From the NCBI GenBank assembly GCA_039923935.1, contig JBDTBU010000224.1:1-13678 (forward strand): 13,678 nt of DNA, given 5' to 3'. A program made the translations under genes and the position numbers. How positions within the stretch are numbered: the first letter of the stretch is position 1; every line of letters begins with the position of its first letter. This stretch comes from Paraktedonobacter sp039923935 (GTDB lineage: Bacteria; Chloroflexota; Ktedonobacteria; Ktedonobacterales; Ktedonobacteraceae). Under the pieces are notes generated by a model. The model did no database searches. It had not been told where the DNA came from and worked only from the letters and a program-made list of their open reading frames with translations. Below are positions 1 to 8,085 of the stretch, one piece after another.

Positions 1-252
1 ATGGCACACACTGAAACACCTCGCACCCATTACTTTGGTCATGTCTAACCGCCTCATCCATTGCTATATAGCTGGATTTTGATTACCATGTACAGAAGTA
101 GGACAAAATCACATACAGAGATAAGAAACGTCGCGTGAGCGCGGCCACCGAAGACGCTTTCGGTTTTCCAGCCAAACGCCATATTCAAAGCATAGATTTG
201 TGTATACACGAGCGTTGATAGGTGGCTTTGGAATAAATAAGGTGGAGATTGC
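1..252. other. Intergenic region upstream of the kinase operon
   Basis: No convincing gene is visible here. The first 48 bases read open on the + strand from an ATG to a TAA (15 codons), which could be the tail of an upstream gene cut by the window edge; this cannot be decided. Two perfect 10-bp palindromes are present, GCTATATAGC at 63-72 and GTGTATACAC at 200-209. A small hairpin (ACCGAA at 147-152, TTCGGT at 159-164) is followed by a short T run and could be a weak terminator. The promoter of the kinase operon should lie here, but I see no good -35/-10 pair. A GGTGGAG ribosome-binding sequence at 241-247 serves the first kinase. Confidence 0.5.
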
Positions 253-2691
253 ATGAACGCTGAAGCATTAATTGGAACGGTCTTAGGCACAAGTACGCTG
301 CAACAACTGATCGGGCAGGGCGGGATGGGCGCGGTATACCTGGCGCAACAATCGCGTCCACGTCGGCAGGTCGCGGTAAAAGTCTTAATGCCCGCAACCT
401 CATTAAAGCCACATCAGCTCTCTGCTTTCCTGGAACGCTTCCGGCGCGAAACCGATGCCGCCGCGTCCCTGGAACATCCCAATATCATGCCCGTCTATGA
501 ATATGGCGAACGAGGTGGGCTGGCCTTCCTGGTGATGCCCTATATCAGCGCGGGCACACTGCGCGATGTCATGGAACGCGAGGGCCAGATGGCCTTTACC
601 GATGCTATGCGCTACGTTGAGCAAATGGCCGCAGCCCTGGATTTTGCCCACGCGCGTGGAGTAATTCACCGCGATATTAAACCGGCTAATATGCTGCTGA
701 CTTCTGATAACCGCCTGCTGCTGACCGATTTTGGTCTGGTCAAGATTATTTCTGAACAGCAATCTGAGCAACTGCGCCTGACAGGGGCTGGTGCTCCCGT
801 GGGCACGCCCGACTATATGTCGCCTGAGCAGGTAATCGGTGGCGAAGTGGATGGCCGCGCCGATCAGTACTCGCTTGGCGTGGTGCTCTTCCAGATGTTG
901 ACTGGTGCAACTCCCTTTCAAGGTGAAACACCGATGCAGATCGCCTCTCAGCAGTTGCATATGCAGCCGCCCGCGCCTCGCTCGCTGCGTCAAGATCTAC
1001 CAGAGGCCGCTGCACAAGTAATCCTACGCGCAATGTCTAAACGACCAGAGCAACGCTTCAAGAGCACCCAGGAGTTCGCGTCAGCTTTCCGAGCCGCGCT
1101 TGTCAAACAACCGCAACAAAACGCTTTGGACACATCTCAGAACGCTGGTGGTCTGCTGACCAATTCCAGTCTGCGCAGTAAAAGCAGCCTCTTCGATCCC
1201 AAATGGCAGGGTACTGGCACAATGCCCACTTTTGGCGCATCCCAGTCTGACACAGCGGCTTCGGCAACAACATCGTTCGCAGCACAAGCCGAGCCAACCA
1301 TGCCGCATCCGGCAGGTACAGGTCTGCTCTCCAAAACTGGCTTCTTCCCCAAGGTGGGTGTGAGCGGGAACACCAGTGCGCTCCCAGCCGCACCAGCAGC
1401 AGCGGCCAATCCAAATGCAGGCTTTTTTTCCACTGGTCAGATGCAGACAGCAACCAGCACGCAACAGTTGCCGTTCAACCAGACTGGCACGCCGGGCTTT
1501 TCGACTGAGCCGACAGGCTTTCAACAAGCACAGTTCGGTCAATCCGCGACAATGGGTTTTTCAACTGAGCCAACTGGCTTGAATCAAGCGTTTTTTGCGC
1601 AATCCAACAACGTGGCTCAGCAAGCGTTTCCAACCAGCAACCTGCAACAGTTCTCGCCAACCATACAGCGACCTTTCCCAACCGGCAACCTGCAACAATT
1701 CTCTCCGACGGGCCAATCGACCACGACGGCGCTCTCACTCTTGCGGGCTGAGCAGACAACTGGTGGCAATACGATTAAGTTGACCGGTCCAGTAAAGATA
1801 GTCCAGGTTCCAGTGGCTCCCGGTCAGTATGTGACCGGCCTGTTGCCTGTCCAGAGAGAGGTGGCTAACCCTATCTCCGAGCCGCCTGTGAAACGTGCCA
1901 GCACGCTGCAAAAAGTCATGCTGGTTGTTGCTACGTTGGTGTTGCTGGTTGGTGCTGTAAGCGGTGGTTTTGTGCTTATGCGCTCACATCCTGGCTCTGC
2001 TTCTAATCCTAGCGCCACTAGCACACCATCGAACGCCAACTCACCTATGGCCCAGGCAACCGCGACAGCAGCCGCGAATATCGTCTTTTCGGACCCACTC
2101 AGCCAAAATATCCACAATTGGCCTACCACTTCCGGCCAGGGTGTAAGCTATGCCTTCCAAAATGGTGCTTATCATATCAACAATCAAAATGATAAGGGTG
2201 GGGGCGCTTTGGTTGTCGCACCGGGAACCTTTAAACAGACCACACTCACCTATCAACTCACGATGCAAGAAATTAGCGGCGAGGATACAAACATATACAA
2301 TAAATTTGGTATTGCTCTGCGCTTTAACCAACAGCCAGGAAATGGGCCTCAGTCCTGCTATGTTTTTCAGATCCTTAACAATAACGGTAACAGCAAATAT
2401 GAATTCTACGAGTATAATACGGATAACCAGTTCACTACCAGCAACAAGAACAGTCCCTGGAAAAGCATCGTGAGCTTCAAGCCAGGCCAGGAGTTCCATG
2501 GTGGGCACGACCAGAATGCGATCAACATCGTCAAGGTTGTCGCCGCTGGCAACGCGTTTACCTTTTATGTCAATGGCGTGAAGGTTGGTACAGCGCAGGA
2601 TGGCTCCCTCGCATCTGGTTCGATAGGCATGGCGGTAGGTCTCAAAGGCACCGAGATAGCCTTCTCGAATATGCTGATGACCCTGAATTAA
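253..2691 (+). CDS. Transmembrane Ser/Thr protein kinase 1 with extracellular beta-sandwich domain
   Basis: Hanks-type (PknB-like) protein kinase of 812 residues. The kinase domain spans about 14-281 with a complete catalytic set: glycine loop GQGGMG (21-26), ATP-binding Lys43, alpha-C Glu66, HRD Asp141 with Lys143 and Asn146, DFG 159-161, and P+1 loop GTPDYMSPE (184-192). A Gly/Ser/Thr/Gln-rich, probably disordered linker follows (about 285-545). One membrane helix lies at about 555-576, then an extracellular domain at about 608-812. That domain has the pattern of DUF1080/LamG-like concanavalin folds: an F-x-D start, Trp and Tyr positions, and a late VNG followed by DGS. The expected topology is kinase inside and sensor-like domain outside. 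The start fits a GGAG ribosome-binding sequence seven bases upstream, and kinase 2 begins with the same residues. It heads an operon with kinase 2 and a small membrane protein. The ligand and substrates cannot be read from the sequence. Confidence 0.93.
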   Translation: MNAEALIGTVLGTSTLQQLIGQGGMGAVYLAQQSRPRRQVAVKVLMPATSLKPHQLSAFLERFRRETDAAASLEHPNIMPVYEYGERGGLAFLVMPYISAGTLRDVMEREGQMAFTDAMRYVEQMAAALDFAHARGVIHRDIKPANMLLTSDNRLLLTDFGLVKIISEQQSEQLRLTGAGAPVGTPDYMSPEQVIGGEVDGRADQYSLGVVLFQMLTGATPFQGETPMQIASQQLHMQPPAPRSLRQDLPEAAAQVILRAMSKRPEQRFKSTQEFASAFRAALVKQPQQNALDTSQNAGGLLTNSSLRSKSSLFDPKWQGTGTMPTFGASQSDTAASATTSFAAQAEPTMPHPAGTGLLSKTGFFPKVGVSGNTSALPAAPAAAANPNAGFFSTGQMQTATSTQQLPFNQTGTPGFSTEPTGFQQAQFGQSATMGFSTEPTGLNQAFFAQSNNVAQQAFPTSNLQQFSPTIQRPFPTGNLQQFSPTGQSTTTALSLLRAEQTTGGNTIKLTGPVKIVQVPVAPGQYVTGLLPVQREVANPISEPPVKRASTLQKVMLVVATLVLLVGAVSGGFVLMRSHPGSASNPSATSTPSNANSPMAQATATAAANIVFSDPLSQNIHNWPTTSGQGVSYAFQNGAYHINNQNDKGGGALVVAPGTFKQTTLTYQLTMQEISGEDTNIYNKFGIALRFNQQPGNGPQSCYVFQILNNNGNSKYEFYEYNTDNQFTTSNKNSPWKSIVSFKPGQEFHGGHDQNAINIVKVVAAGNAFTFYVNGVKVGTAQDGSLASGSIGMAVGLKGTEIAFSNMLMTLN
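1498..1578 (+). repeat. In-frame repeat FSTEPTG in kinase 1 linker
   Basis: Two copies of a 21-base unit (1498-1518 and 1558-1578) encode FSTEPTG at residues 416-422 and 436-442, a 20-residue period. Synonymous differences between the copies point to duplication followed by divergence within the disordered linker. Confidence 0.75.
1627..1710 (+). repeat. In-frame repeat FPT(S/G)NLQQFSPT in kinase 1 linker
   Basis: Two copies (1627-1662 and 1675-1710) encode a 12-residue unit at 459-470 and 475-486, a 16-residue period. The amino acids are nearly identical, with synonymous changes in the DNA. The unit is absent from the paralogous kinase 2, so it arose after the kinase duplication or was lost there. 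Confidence 0.8.
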
Positions 2692-2800
2692 AGGCATTAC
2701 TTTTGGCGGCTACCTTGTCAGGTCAGATGCTGGTTGGGTAAGATGGATCAAAGTGTTTCATGGCGGTACATGCCGCTACCTTTGTGAAGAAACACGAGAA

Positions 2801-2816
2801 AAGGAAAAATCTCATG
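2801..2816 (+). promoter_or_regulatory. Ribosome-binding site fixing the start of kinase 2
   Basis: AAGGA at 2801-2805 lies eight bases before the ATG at 2814. Translation from that ATG begins MSPEALIG, which aligns with the MNAEALIG start of kinase 1. An in-frame ATG at 2760 would add 18 residues with no counterpart in kinase 1 and no visible ribosome-binding sequence. Confidence 0.75.
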
Positions 2817-5051
2817 AGTCCTGAAGCATTGATTGGGATGGAAGTGGGGAAAGGCGTCTTACAGCGCCTGTTGGGTCAGGGAACCATGGGCACCGTCTAT
2901 CTGGCTTCGCAGTCACAACGTCAGGTGGCCGTCAAAGTCTTTTTCCCAGCCTCTCAGCTAGAGCAAGTCGATCACAAAGAGTTCCAGCAGCGCCTAGCGC
3001 AGGTTATCGTACAAGGCGCATTGCTCGATCACGAACATATCCTCGGCGTGCTTGACTATGGCGAACAAGCAGGTTTTCTCTATCAGGTTATGCCCTACAT
3101 TGTCGGTGAGAGTCTCCAGCAACTACTCGCACATTCCGGTCCGTTGCCGTTTGCCCGGATTCAACTCTACCTGGAACAGTTAGCTACGGCGTTGGACTAT
3201 GCCCATGCACAGGGCGTGCTGCATCGCGATATCAAGCCGGAGAACATTCTGCTCACTCCTGAGGGCGGTTTGCTCTTAGCTGACTTCGGTCTGGCCGGAC
3301 TGACCACCGAAAGAAATTTTGCACGAGTACGCCGGGCTACATCCGGCATGCTCAACGCTATCGCGCCCGAATGCGTGCTCAATAAGCCTGCTGACAAACG
3401 TGCCGATCTCTATTCGTTGGGAGTTGTGCTCTACCATATGGTCACAGGCAGAACGCCTTTCCAAAGCGCCTCGATTATCGAGGTGGCAATGCAGCATGTT
3501 AACGCTGCTCCACCTGCGCCTAGCTCACTGCGCACCGACTTGCCACAAGCTGCCGCGCAGGTTATGCTGCGTGCTCTGGCAAAAGATCCGACTGAACGCT
3601 ACACACATGCTCAAGAACTGGCCTCAGCATTTCGTCTAGCAATGGCAGGTGTAGTAGCAGGACCACCACGCCACGAACCAGCCGAAAAACTGGCGCTGAA
3701 TGCTCTGCACACGCTTGCCGGGGGTAGCACGGCCAAACGGCTAGCAGTGCCACGCCACGGTGGCCTGTTCGATCCCAAATGGCAAGCCATCGCTGCTGCC
3801 TCTACAACGCAGATACCATCCGGTACTGAGGTCTCTGATCCCGTGTCCGCATCTCTCACCAAAAACTTGAGACGCCCTGGCCTTCTGAATCTCGCGAATC
3901 TGCAAGTTAATACCTTTGACGCACCAATTGCACTGGACCAGAATCAGGCTATGCCTAACTATGCAAGCATGCGCACACCAGTCGATCAGCTTGCGTTCAA
4001 CGCGTCTTCTGTGCAAGATACAGGCACGCTTTTTGAGCAACCCACCCAGAACCAGCACTTCTCTGCGGATAACCCGCTCAAATGGGGCAACGCGCCGACG
4101 AGCAGAACCGGGGAGCTAGCATTCTTTGCGCAAGGCTTGCCTTTGCCTAACAATAACAAAGCCATAAAAACCACCGAACTCTCAGAGCCTGCCAAAATCA
4201 TCCAGGTTCCCGTTGAAGGTGGCGATTTTAAAACGGGTTTCAGGCATATCCAACCGGATGATAAGCAGGGATCTTTCAAGCAACGTCGCAACAAACGTAT
4301 GCAGGTTATTGGCCTTGTGCTGGCGGCACTCATCGTCGTGGTTGGTTCAGGCATGTTCTGGTTCGCCCAAAATTCGTCGTCCCGCCAGGCTCGAACGGCT
4401 CCCAATCCTAGCGCGAGCGCAACTGCGCATAGCAAAGCGACGGTGAACGCGAATCTTATTCTTGCCGATGATTTGAGCCAGAATGCTCGCAACTGGGTGG
4501 TCGGCCCACAAGGCTCTTTCAACTACGCCTTCAAGGACGGAGCGTACCTGATTACCAATGCGGACAAAACGAATAGCGCATCTGCTCTCCTGCCCAACAA
4601 GGTGCTCAACGCTCCCTTCGCCTATAGCCTGACGATGGAGCAACTGCAAGGTGATCTCTCATCCCCAAATAACCAATTCGGTATGCTGTTGGACACGACG
4701 AGCCAGAATACCAACGGCACACAAATTGATACCTTCTACGCCTTTGAGGTGGTGAATAAACCTGGCGGCCAGTACCAATTCTGGAAATACGATAACCGCA
4801 AAGACAGTGCTCACCCCTGGACGTTGCTCTGGAACAAAGGCTTTGGCGCGGAGTTTCTACAGGGGAGCGGCCCTACCCATTTGAATACGCTAAAGGTCAT
4901 GGCGGTTAGCAAAAACTTCACATTTATGGTAAATGGAACACAGGTGGGCATGTGGCAAGATGGCTCTTTCACCAGCGGGAGCATTGGTATGCTGGTCAAC
5001 TTGAATGGCGCTGAAGTCGCCTTCTCGCACTTGCTCGTAACGTATACGTAG
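2814..5051 (+). CDS. Transmembrane Ser/Thr kinase 2, paralogue with atypical catalytic core
   Basis: Paralogue of kinase 1 (745 residues) with the same architecture: kinase domain about 14-280, polar linker, one membrane helix about 497-518, extracellular beta-sandwich about 546-745 (same closing VNG, QDGS, SGSIGM pattern). Present: glycine loop GQGTMG (21-26), Lys41, HRD Asp139 with Lys141 and Asn144, DFG 157-159, APE 184-186. Altered: the alpha-C Glu of kinase 1 aligns without gaps to Val64, and the GTPDYMSPE segment reads GMLNAIAPE, so the P+1 Thr is Met179. Both positions are normally conserved in active kinases, so this may be a weak kinase or pseudokinase; that is inference. The linker shares LFDPKWQ (318-324) and PAKIIQVPV (459-467) with kinase 1. 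The gene lies 122 bases after kinase 1 with no terminator between them, which fits co-transcription. Confidence 0.92.
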   Translation: MSPEALIGMEVGKGVLQRLLGQGTMGTVYLASQSQRQVAVKVFFPASQLEQVDHKEFQQRLAQVIVQGALLDHEHILGVLDYGEQAGFLYQVMPYIVGESLQQLLAHSGPLPFARIQLYLEQLATALDYAHAQGVLHRDIKPENILLTPEGGLLLADFGLAGLTTERNFARVRRATSGMLNAIAPECVLNKPADKRADLYSLGVVLYHMVTGRTPFQSASIIEVAMQHVNAAPPAPSSLRTDLPQAAAQVMLRALAKDPTERYTHAQELASAFRLAMAGVVAGPPRHEPAEKLALNALHTLAGGSTAKRLAVPRHGGLFDPKWQAIAAASTTQIPSGTEVSDPVSASLTKNLRRPGLLNLANLQVNTFDAPIALDQNQAMPNYASMRTPVDQLAFNASSVQDTGTLFEQPTQNQHFSADNPLKWGNAPTSRTGELAFFAQGLPLPNNNKAIKTTELSEPAKIIQVPVEGGDFKTGFRHIQPDDKQGSFKQRRNKRMQVIGLVLAALIVVVGSGMFWFAQNSSSRQARTAPNPSASATAHSKATVNANLILADDLSQNARNWVVGPQGSFNYAFKDGAYLITNADKTNSASALLPNKVLNAPFAYSLTMEQLQGDLSSPNNQFGMLLDTTSQNTNGTQIDTFYAFEVVNKPGGQYQFWKYDNRKDSAHPWTLLWNKGFGAEFLQGSGPTHLNTLKVMAVSKNFTFMVNGTQVGMWQDGSFTSGSIGMLVNLNGAEVAFSHLLVTYT

Positions 5052-5059
5052 CAGAACTT

Positions 5060-5575
5060 TTGCAATTATCTCGCCCATTGCGGGCCTATCTGGTGGAGGC
5101 ATCATTGACGACTCTTATATTCGCCGCGCCTGTCGTGGCTACCCTATCGGCTGCCCAGTCCGTGCTCGACAGCCCTTTGACGAGCACGCTAATCACCGTC
5201 ACGCTGTTCGGCACGCTCTTTCTTTTTCTCTTGAACACTGCTTTAGCAATCGTCTTTCGCAAAAGACGCGTCATAGAAGTGCTCTCGTTTAGCGCCGCTA
5301 GTCTGATCGAATTGGCACTCTTTATCTTTGTGCTGCTCTTGCAATTGCGCATCCTCACGCATGTGCCGTTCAGCCTACCTGCCCACCTGCCGATCAACCG
5401 CGCTGAGCTTGGCGGTACACTCGCCCTGGCTGTCGGCCTCTTCCCAGCCGCGTACTGGCATCGCACGTCGCTCTCCCAACTCCGCCAACGCATGGCCGAC
5501 GATGCCAAAGTCATCAAGAACCACGAAGGCGGCGTACGCATTCGCAGCAATGCCCCTGGAGAATGGCTGAATTAA
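5060..5575 (+). CDS. Small four-helix membrane protein of the kinase operon
   Basis: Unrecognised integral membrane protein of about 171 residues. Four hydrophobic segments are visible at about 16-33, 42-66, 75-97 and 118-133, with a basic loop (RKRR, 67-70) between the second and third and a charged C-terminal tail of about 35 residues. No enzymatic motif is visible. The reading frame opens with a TTG eight bases after the stop of kinase 2 and has no clear ribosome-binding sequence, so translation is probably coupled to the kinase gene. Other in-frame starts (TTG at 5078, GTG at 5093) cannot be excluded. The long hairpin begins nine bases after its stop, so it closes the operon. Position suggests a membrane partner or accessory of the kinases, but this is guilt by association only. 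Confidence 0.7.
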   Translation: MQLSRPLRAYLVEASLTTLIFAAPVVATLSAAQSVLDSPLTSTLITVTLFGTLFLFLLNTALAIVFRKRRVIEVLSFSAASLIELALFIFVLLLQLRILTHVPFSLPAHLPINRAELGGTLALAVGLFPAAYWHRTSLSQLRQRMADDAKVIKNHEGGVRIRSNAPGEWLN

Positions 5576-5584
5576 GTTTATGTA

Positions 5585-5642
5585 TTGCACGAAGATGGGA
5601 GTAAAAGCATGTGACGGTGCTTTTACTCCCATCTTCGTGCAA
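5585..5642. terminator. Long hairpin between convergent kinase operon and nadE
   Basis: Perfect 25-bp inverted repeat: arms 5585-5609 and 5618-5642, loop of eight bases. As RNA the stem can extend about four more pairs using G-U pairs. A second small hairpin (5640-5646 with 5651-5657) abuts it. It starts nine bases after the operon stop and ends about 40 bases from the nadE stop, so it can act on both strands. No clear U tract follows on either strand, so intrinsic termination is likely but not certain. Confidence 0.75.
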
Positions 5643-5684
5643 TGTATTTATACATTGTCAACATGGGAAAACTATCTTGGTGCC

Positions 5685-7454
5685 TCAGATCGTTTCACGA
5701 TAGCGATTGGTAATTGGCAAGCGCCTATCACGCCCAAACGCACGAGGAGTAATCTTCACGCACGGAGGAGCCTGACGACGCTTGTATTCGTTGAGATCGA
5801 CCAGACGCGTCACGCGCTGCACAATTGTTGGATCGAAGCCCATCGCGATGATCTCTTCGATGCTGCGGTCCTGCTCAACATAGGCACGCAGAATGGGATC
5901 GAGAATCTCGTAAGGCGGCAAGCTATCGGTGTCCTTCTGGTCGGGACGTAGTTCGGCGGAGGGTGGCTTGTCGATGATCGCTTGCGGGATCACAGCCTTA
6001 GAGCCAAGCGTGTTACGATAGATACAGAGTTCAAAAACCAGCAGCTTGAACACATCTTTGAGCACAGCAAAACCGCCAGCCATGTCGCCGTAAAGCGTGC
6101 AGTAGCCTACCGCCATCTCAGACTTGTTGCCAGTTGTTAGCACTATCGAACCCTGCTTGTTGGACATGCTCATGATAATGTTGCCGCGAATACGCGCTTG
6201 CAGATTCTCGCCAGCCAGGCCGGGATCGTCCTCGCCAAGAGCTGGGATCATGGCCTTCAACGACGTACGAAAAATCTCTTCAATTGGGATGTTCAGGCAG
6301 CGCATACCCAAGTTCTCAGCCAGTTCCCAGGCATCGGTTTTGCTACCCTCAGAAGAGTAACCAGAGGGCATCGAGACCCCCAGTACGTTCTCAGGACCGA
6401 GCGCATCCACAGCAATAGCGGCAACCAAAGCGGAGTCGATGCCGCCGGAGAGCGCAATCAGCGCCTTCTTGAAGCCAGTCTTGCGTACATAATCGCCAGT
6501 GCCTAGAACGAGCGCGGCATAAATCTCTTCCAAACGGCCCATCCCAGGCTCGATACGTTGGGGCGCACCAAGTACGATATCGCTCTGAACCATCAACGGT
6601 GTGGGCGCTGGTGCGCTGCTGACCACGTACAACGGCACATCCTCGGCGTGAACCTGGGTGCGCTCCTGGCGGCGGCGTGGATCGTGTAGACGCGAACGAA
6701 AGACTGAAGCGGTATCCAGGTCTACGATCAGCATATCTTCGGCAAACTGTTTGGCGCGTGCGATCAGGGTACCCTGAGCATCGAAAACCATGCTATCGCC
6801 GTCAAAAACCACCTCATCCTGACCGCCAACCATGTTCAGGTAGGCCAGGATCACGCCATTGTCCGCAGCACGTGTAGCCAACATCTCTTCGCGAAACTGA
6901 CGTTTGCCAGCATGATAGGGCGAGCCATTGATATTGAGGATCACTTCGGCACCTGCGTGAGCCTGCATGCTTATCGGGCCAGTGGGATACCAGATATCCT
7001 CGCAGATGTTCACGCCCACATGCACGCCGTTAATCAGGAAAAGTGGAGCCTTGCGCCCAGCCTGGAAGTACCGATACTCGTCGAAAACACCATAGTTGGG
7101 CAGGTAATGCTTGTGGTAAACGCCAACCAGTTTCCCCTCGTGTATTACCGCAGCGGCGTTGTAAATATCGTGCACACGATCCACAAAGCCAATCACCGAG
7201 GTCAAGCCGGGCAGATCGTGACTAGCCGTAATCAGTTCGCGTAACGCAGCCTGGTTGGCGGCGACAAAACCAGGTTTGAGCAAGAGGTCTTCTGGGGGAT
7301 AGCCCGTCAGCGCCAATTCGGGCAGGCAGACAATATGTGCACCCGCGCTATGAGCCTGGTGCATAGCCTGGAGAATTTTCGTTTGGTTGCTCTGCAAATC
7401 CCCAACAGTCACATTCACTTGAGCTAGAGCCACACGAAGCGGTATGATATTCAT
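5685..7454 (-). CDS. nadE: Glutamine-dependent NAD+ synthetase
   Basis: Catalyses the last step of NAD+ synthesis: amidation of deamido-NAD+ (NaAD) using ATP and ammonia released from glutamine. The 589-residue protein has both expected domains. The N-terminal nitrilase-type glutaminase carries the triad Glu46 (LPELALTGYPPED), Lys115 (YHKHYLPNYGVFDE) and Cys151 (NICEDIW). The C-terminal synthetase domain has the ATP-pyrophosphatase P-loop SGGIDSA (336-342) and later the TTGNKSE segment. Length matches the two-domain family, and nothing is missing. The start at 7454 (MNIIPLRVALAQ) matches where the family usually begins; an upstream in-frame ATG at 7478 would add eight residues and cannot be excluded, as neither start has an ideal ribosome-binding sequence (GAAAGG lies 12 bases before 7454). 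It is a single-gene unit, convergent with the kinase operon and divergent from the five-helix membrane protein. Confidence 0.96.
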   Translation of the reverse strand: MNIIPLRVALAQVNVTVGDLQSNQTKILQAMHQAHSAGAHIVCLPELALTGYPPEDLLLKPGFVAANQAALRELITASHDLPGLTSVIGFVDRVHDIYNAAAVIHEGKLVGVYHKHYLPNYGVFDEYRYFQAGRKAPLFLINGVHVGVNICEDIWYPTGPISMQAHAGAEVILNINGSPYHAGKRQFREEMLATRAADNGVILAYLNMVGGQDEVVFDGDSMVFDAQGTLIARAKQFAEDMLIVDLDTASVFRSRLHDPRRRQERTQVHAEDVPLYVVSSAPAPTPLMVQSDIVLGAPQRIEPGMGRLEEIYAALVLGTGDYVRKTGFKKALIALSGGIDSALVAAIAVDALGPENVLGVSMPSGYSSEGSKTDAWELAENLGMRCLNIPIEEIFRTSLKAMIPALGEDDPGLAGENLQARIRGNIIMSMSNKQGSIVLTTGNKSEMAVGYCTLYGDMAGGFAVLKDVFKLLVFELCIYRNTLGSKAVIPQAIIDKPPSAELRPDQKDTDSLPPYEILDPILRAYVEQDRSIEEIIAMGFDPTIVQRVTRLVDLNEYKRRQAPPCVKITPRAFGRDRRLPITNRYRETI

Positions 7455-7520
7455 AGGACAAACAAACCTTTCTTCCATTTGAAACAGTCTTTCTTGTCGA
7501 ATATAAAGGAGTCAATTGCT

Positions 7521-8072
7521 ATGGATATGCAATTATATCTTTTGCATGTCGTGCCTGCTGTAGTTCTTTTCTACGGCATGTTTATTCTCTTCATGCACCC
7601 GCCAGTCAAAGTCATCGGTGCAACACTGGCTGGTGGGCTGGTCATGGCCCTTCTAAACATACTCGGTGACATTACGGCCATCCACACCTCTCTGTGGTAT
7701 TATAACGCGAGCGGGCTGGTTGCACAGTTACCTCTGCCACTTTATACCACATCGTTCCTGATCCTGGGTGGATTGGCTTATCTGCTGATCTGGCGCTTCT
7801 GGCGCGGCTCCAGTCACTGGGCAGCCCTACTCTTACTAGGCGGCGTCCCCCTGCTCGGCTTCCTACGCGATATCTGGCAGGCAGGTATCACCCAGGCTGG
7901 TTTCTTGACGTGGCGCAGTCCCCTAGCCGCGCCCGTCGATTTTGTCTTCTGGCTGGTTATGTTCTTCGCGGGTTATCTGGTTTTTCGCGCCATCGCGCCT
8001 GCGCGACAGGTAGAGACGGTACAGGCAGAAGTGCAAACAAAGTCAGCGCAGGTAGTGGGGAAACGGAAATAG
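7521..8072 (+). CDS. Five-helix integral membrane protein of unknown function
   Basis: Unrecognised membrane protein of 183 residues. Hydrophobic segments lie at about 5-25, 29-49, 70-93, 98-115 and 138-157, followed by a charged, probably cytoplasmic tail of about 25 residues ending in GKRK. The segment GDITAIHTSLWYYNASG (49-65) followed by QLPLPLYT has a faint resemblance to the D-x(6-8)-W-x-Y and short Pro-containing signature of lycopene-cyclase-type membrane domains, but the usual Pro-x-Glu is absent, so I give no function. The ATG at 7521 has a good ribosome-binding sequence (AAAGGAG, 7505-7511) nine bases upstream; an upstream TTG frame opening at 7479 is unlikely. The gene is divergent from nadE across 66 bases and ends before a 38-bp hairpin, so it looks monocistronic. 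Confidence 0.8.
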   Translation: MDMQLYLLHVVPAVVLFYGMFILFMHPPVKVIGATLAGGLVMALLNILGDITAIHTSLWYYNASGLVAQLPLPLYTTSFLILGGLAYLLIWRFWRGSSHWAALLLLGGVPLLGFLRDIWQAGITQAGFLTWRSPLAAPVDFVFWLVMFFAGYLVFRAIAPARQVETVQAEVQTKSAQVVGKRK

Positions 8073-8085
8073 GTATTTATTGGTC

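Noticed and set aside
1..48. Fifteen-codon open frame at the very start of the window.
   Set aside because: Too short to identify; it might be the tail of an upstream gene, but there is no evidence either way.
403..993. A 196-codon open frame on the minus strand inside kinase 1.
   Set aside because: It lies wholly over the conserved kinase domain, its product is rich in His/Arg/Cys with no recognisable motif, and it is best explained as a shadow of the kinase codons.
2041..2697. A 218-codon open frame on the minus strand over the extracellular domain of kinase 1.
   Set aside because: The plus-strand frame has clear domain homology to kinase 2; the antisense frame has none and no ribosome-binding site.
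2760..2813. N-terminal extension of kinase 2 from the ATG at 2760.
   Set aside because: No ribosome-binding sequence, and the extension has no counterpart in kinase 1, whose start aligns with the ATG at 2814.
7479..7507. Near-consensus sigma-70 promoter TTGAAA - 17 bases - TATAAA before the five-helix membrane protein gene.
   Set aside because: The -10 overlaps the ribosome-binding sequence, so RNA starting near 7514 would lack it and leave only about seven bases before the ATG. It could make a near-leaderless transcript, but chance is likelier.
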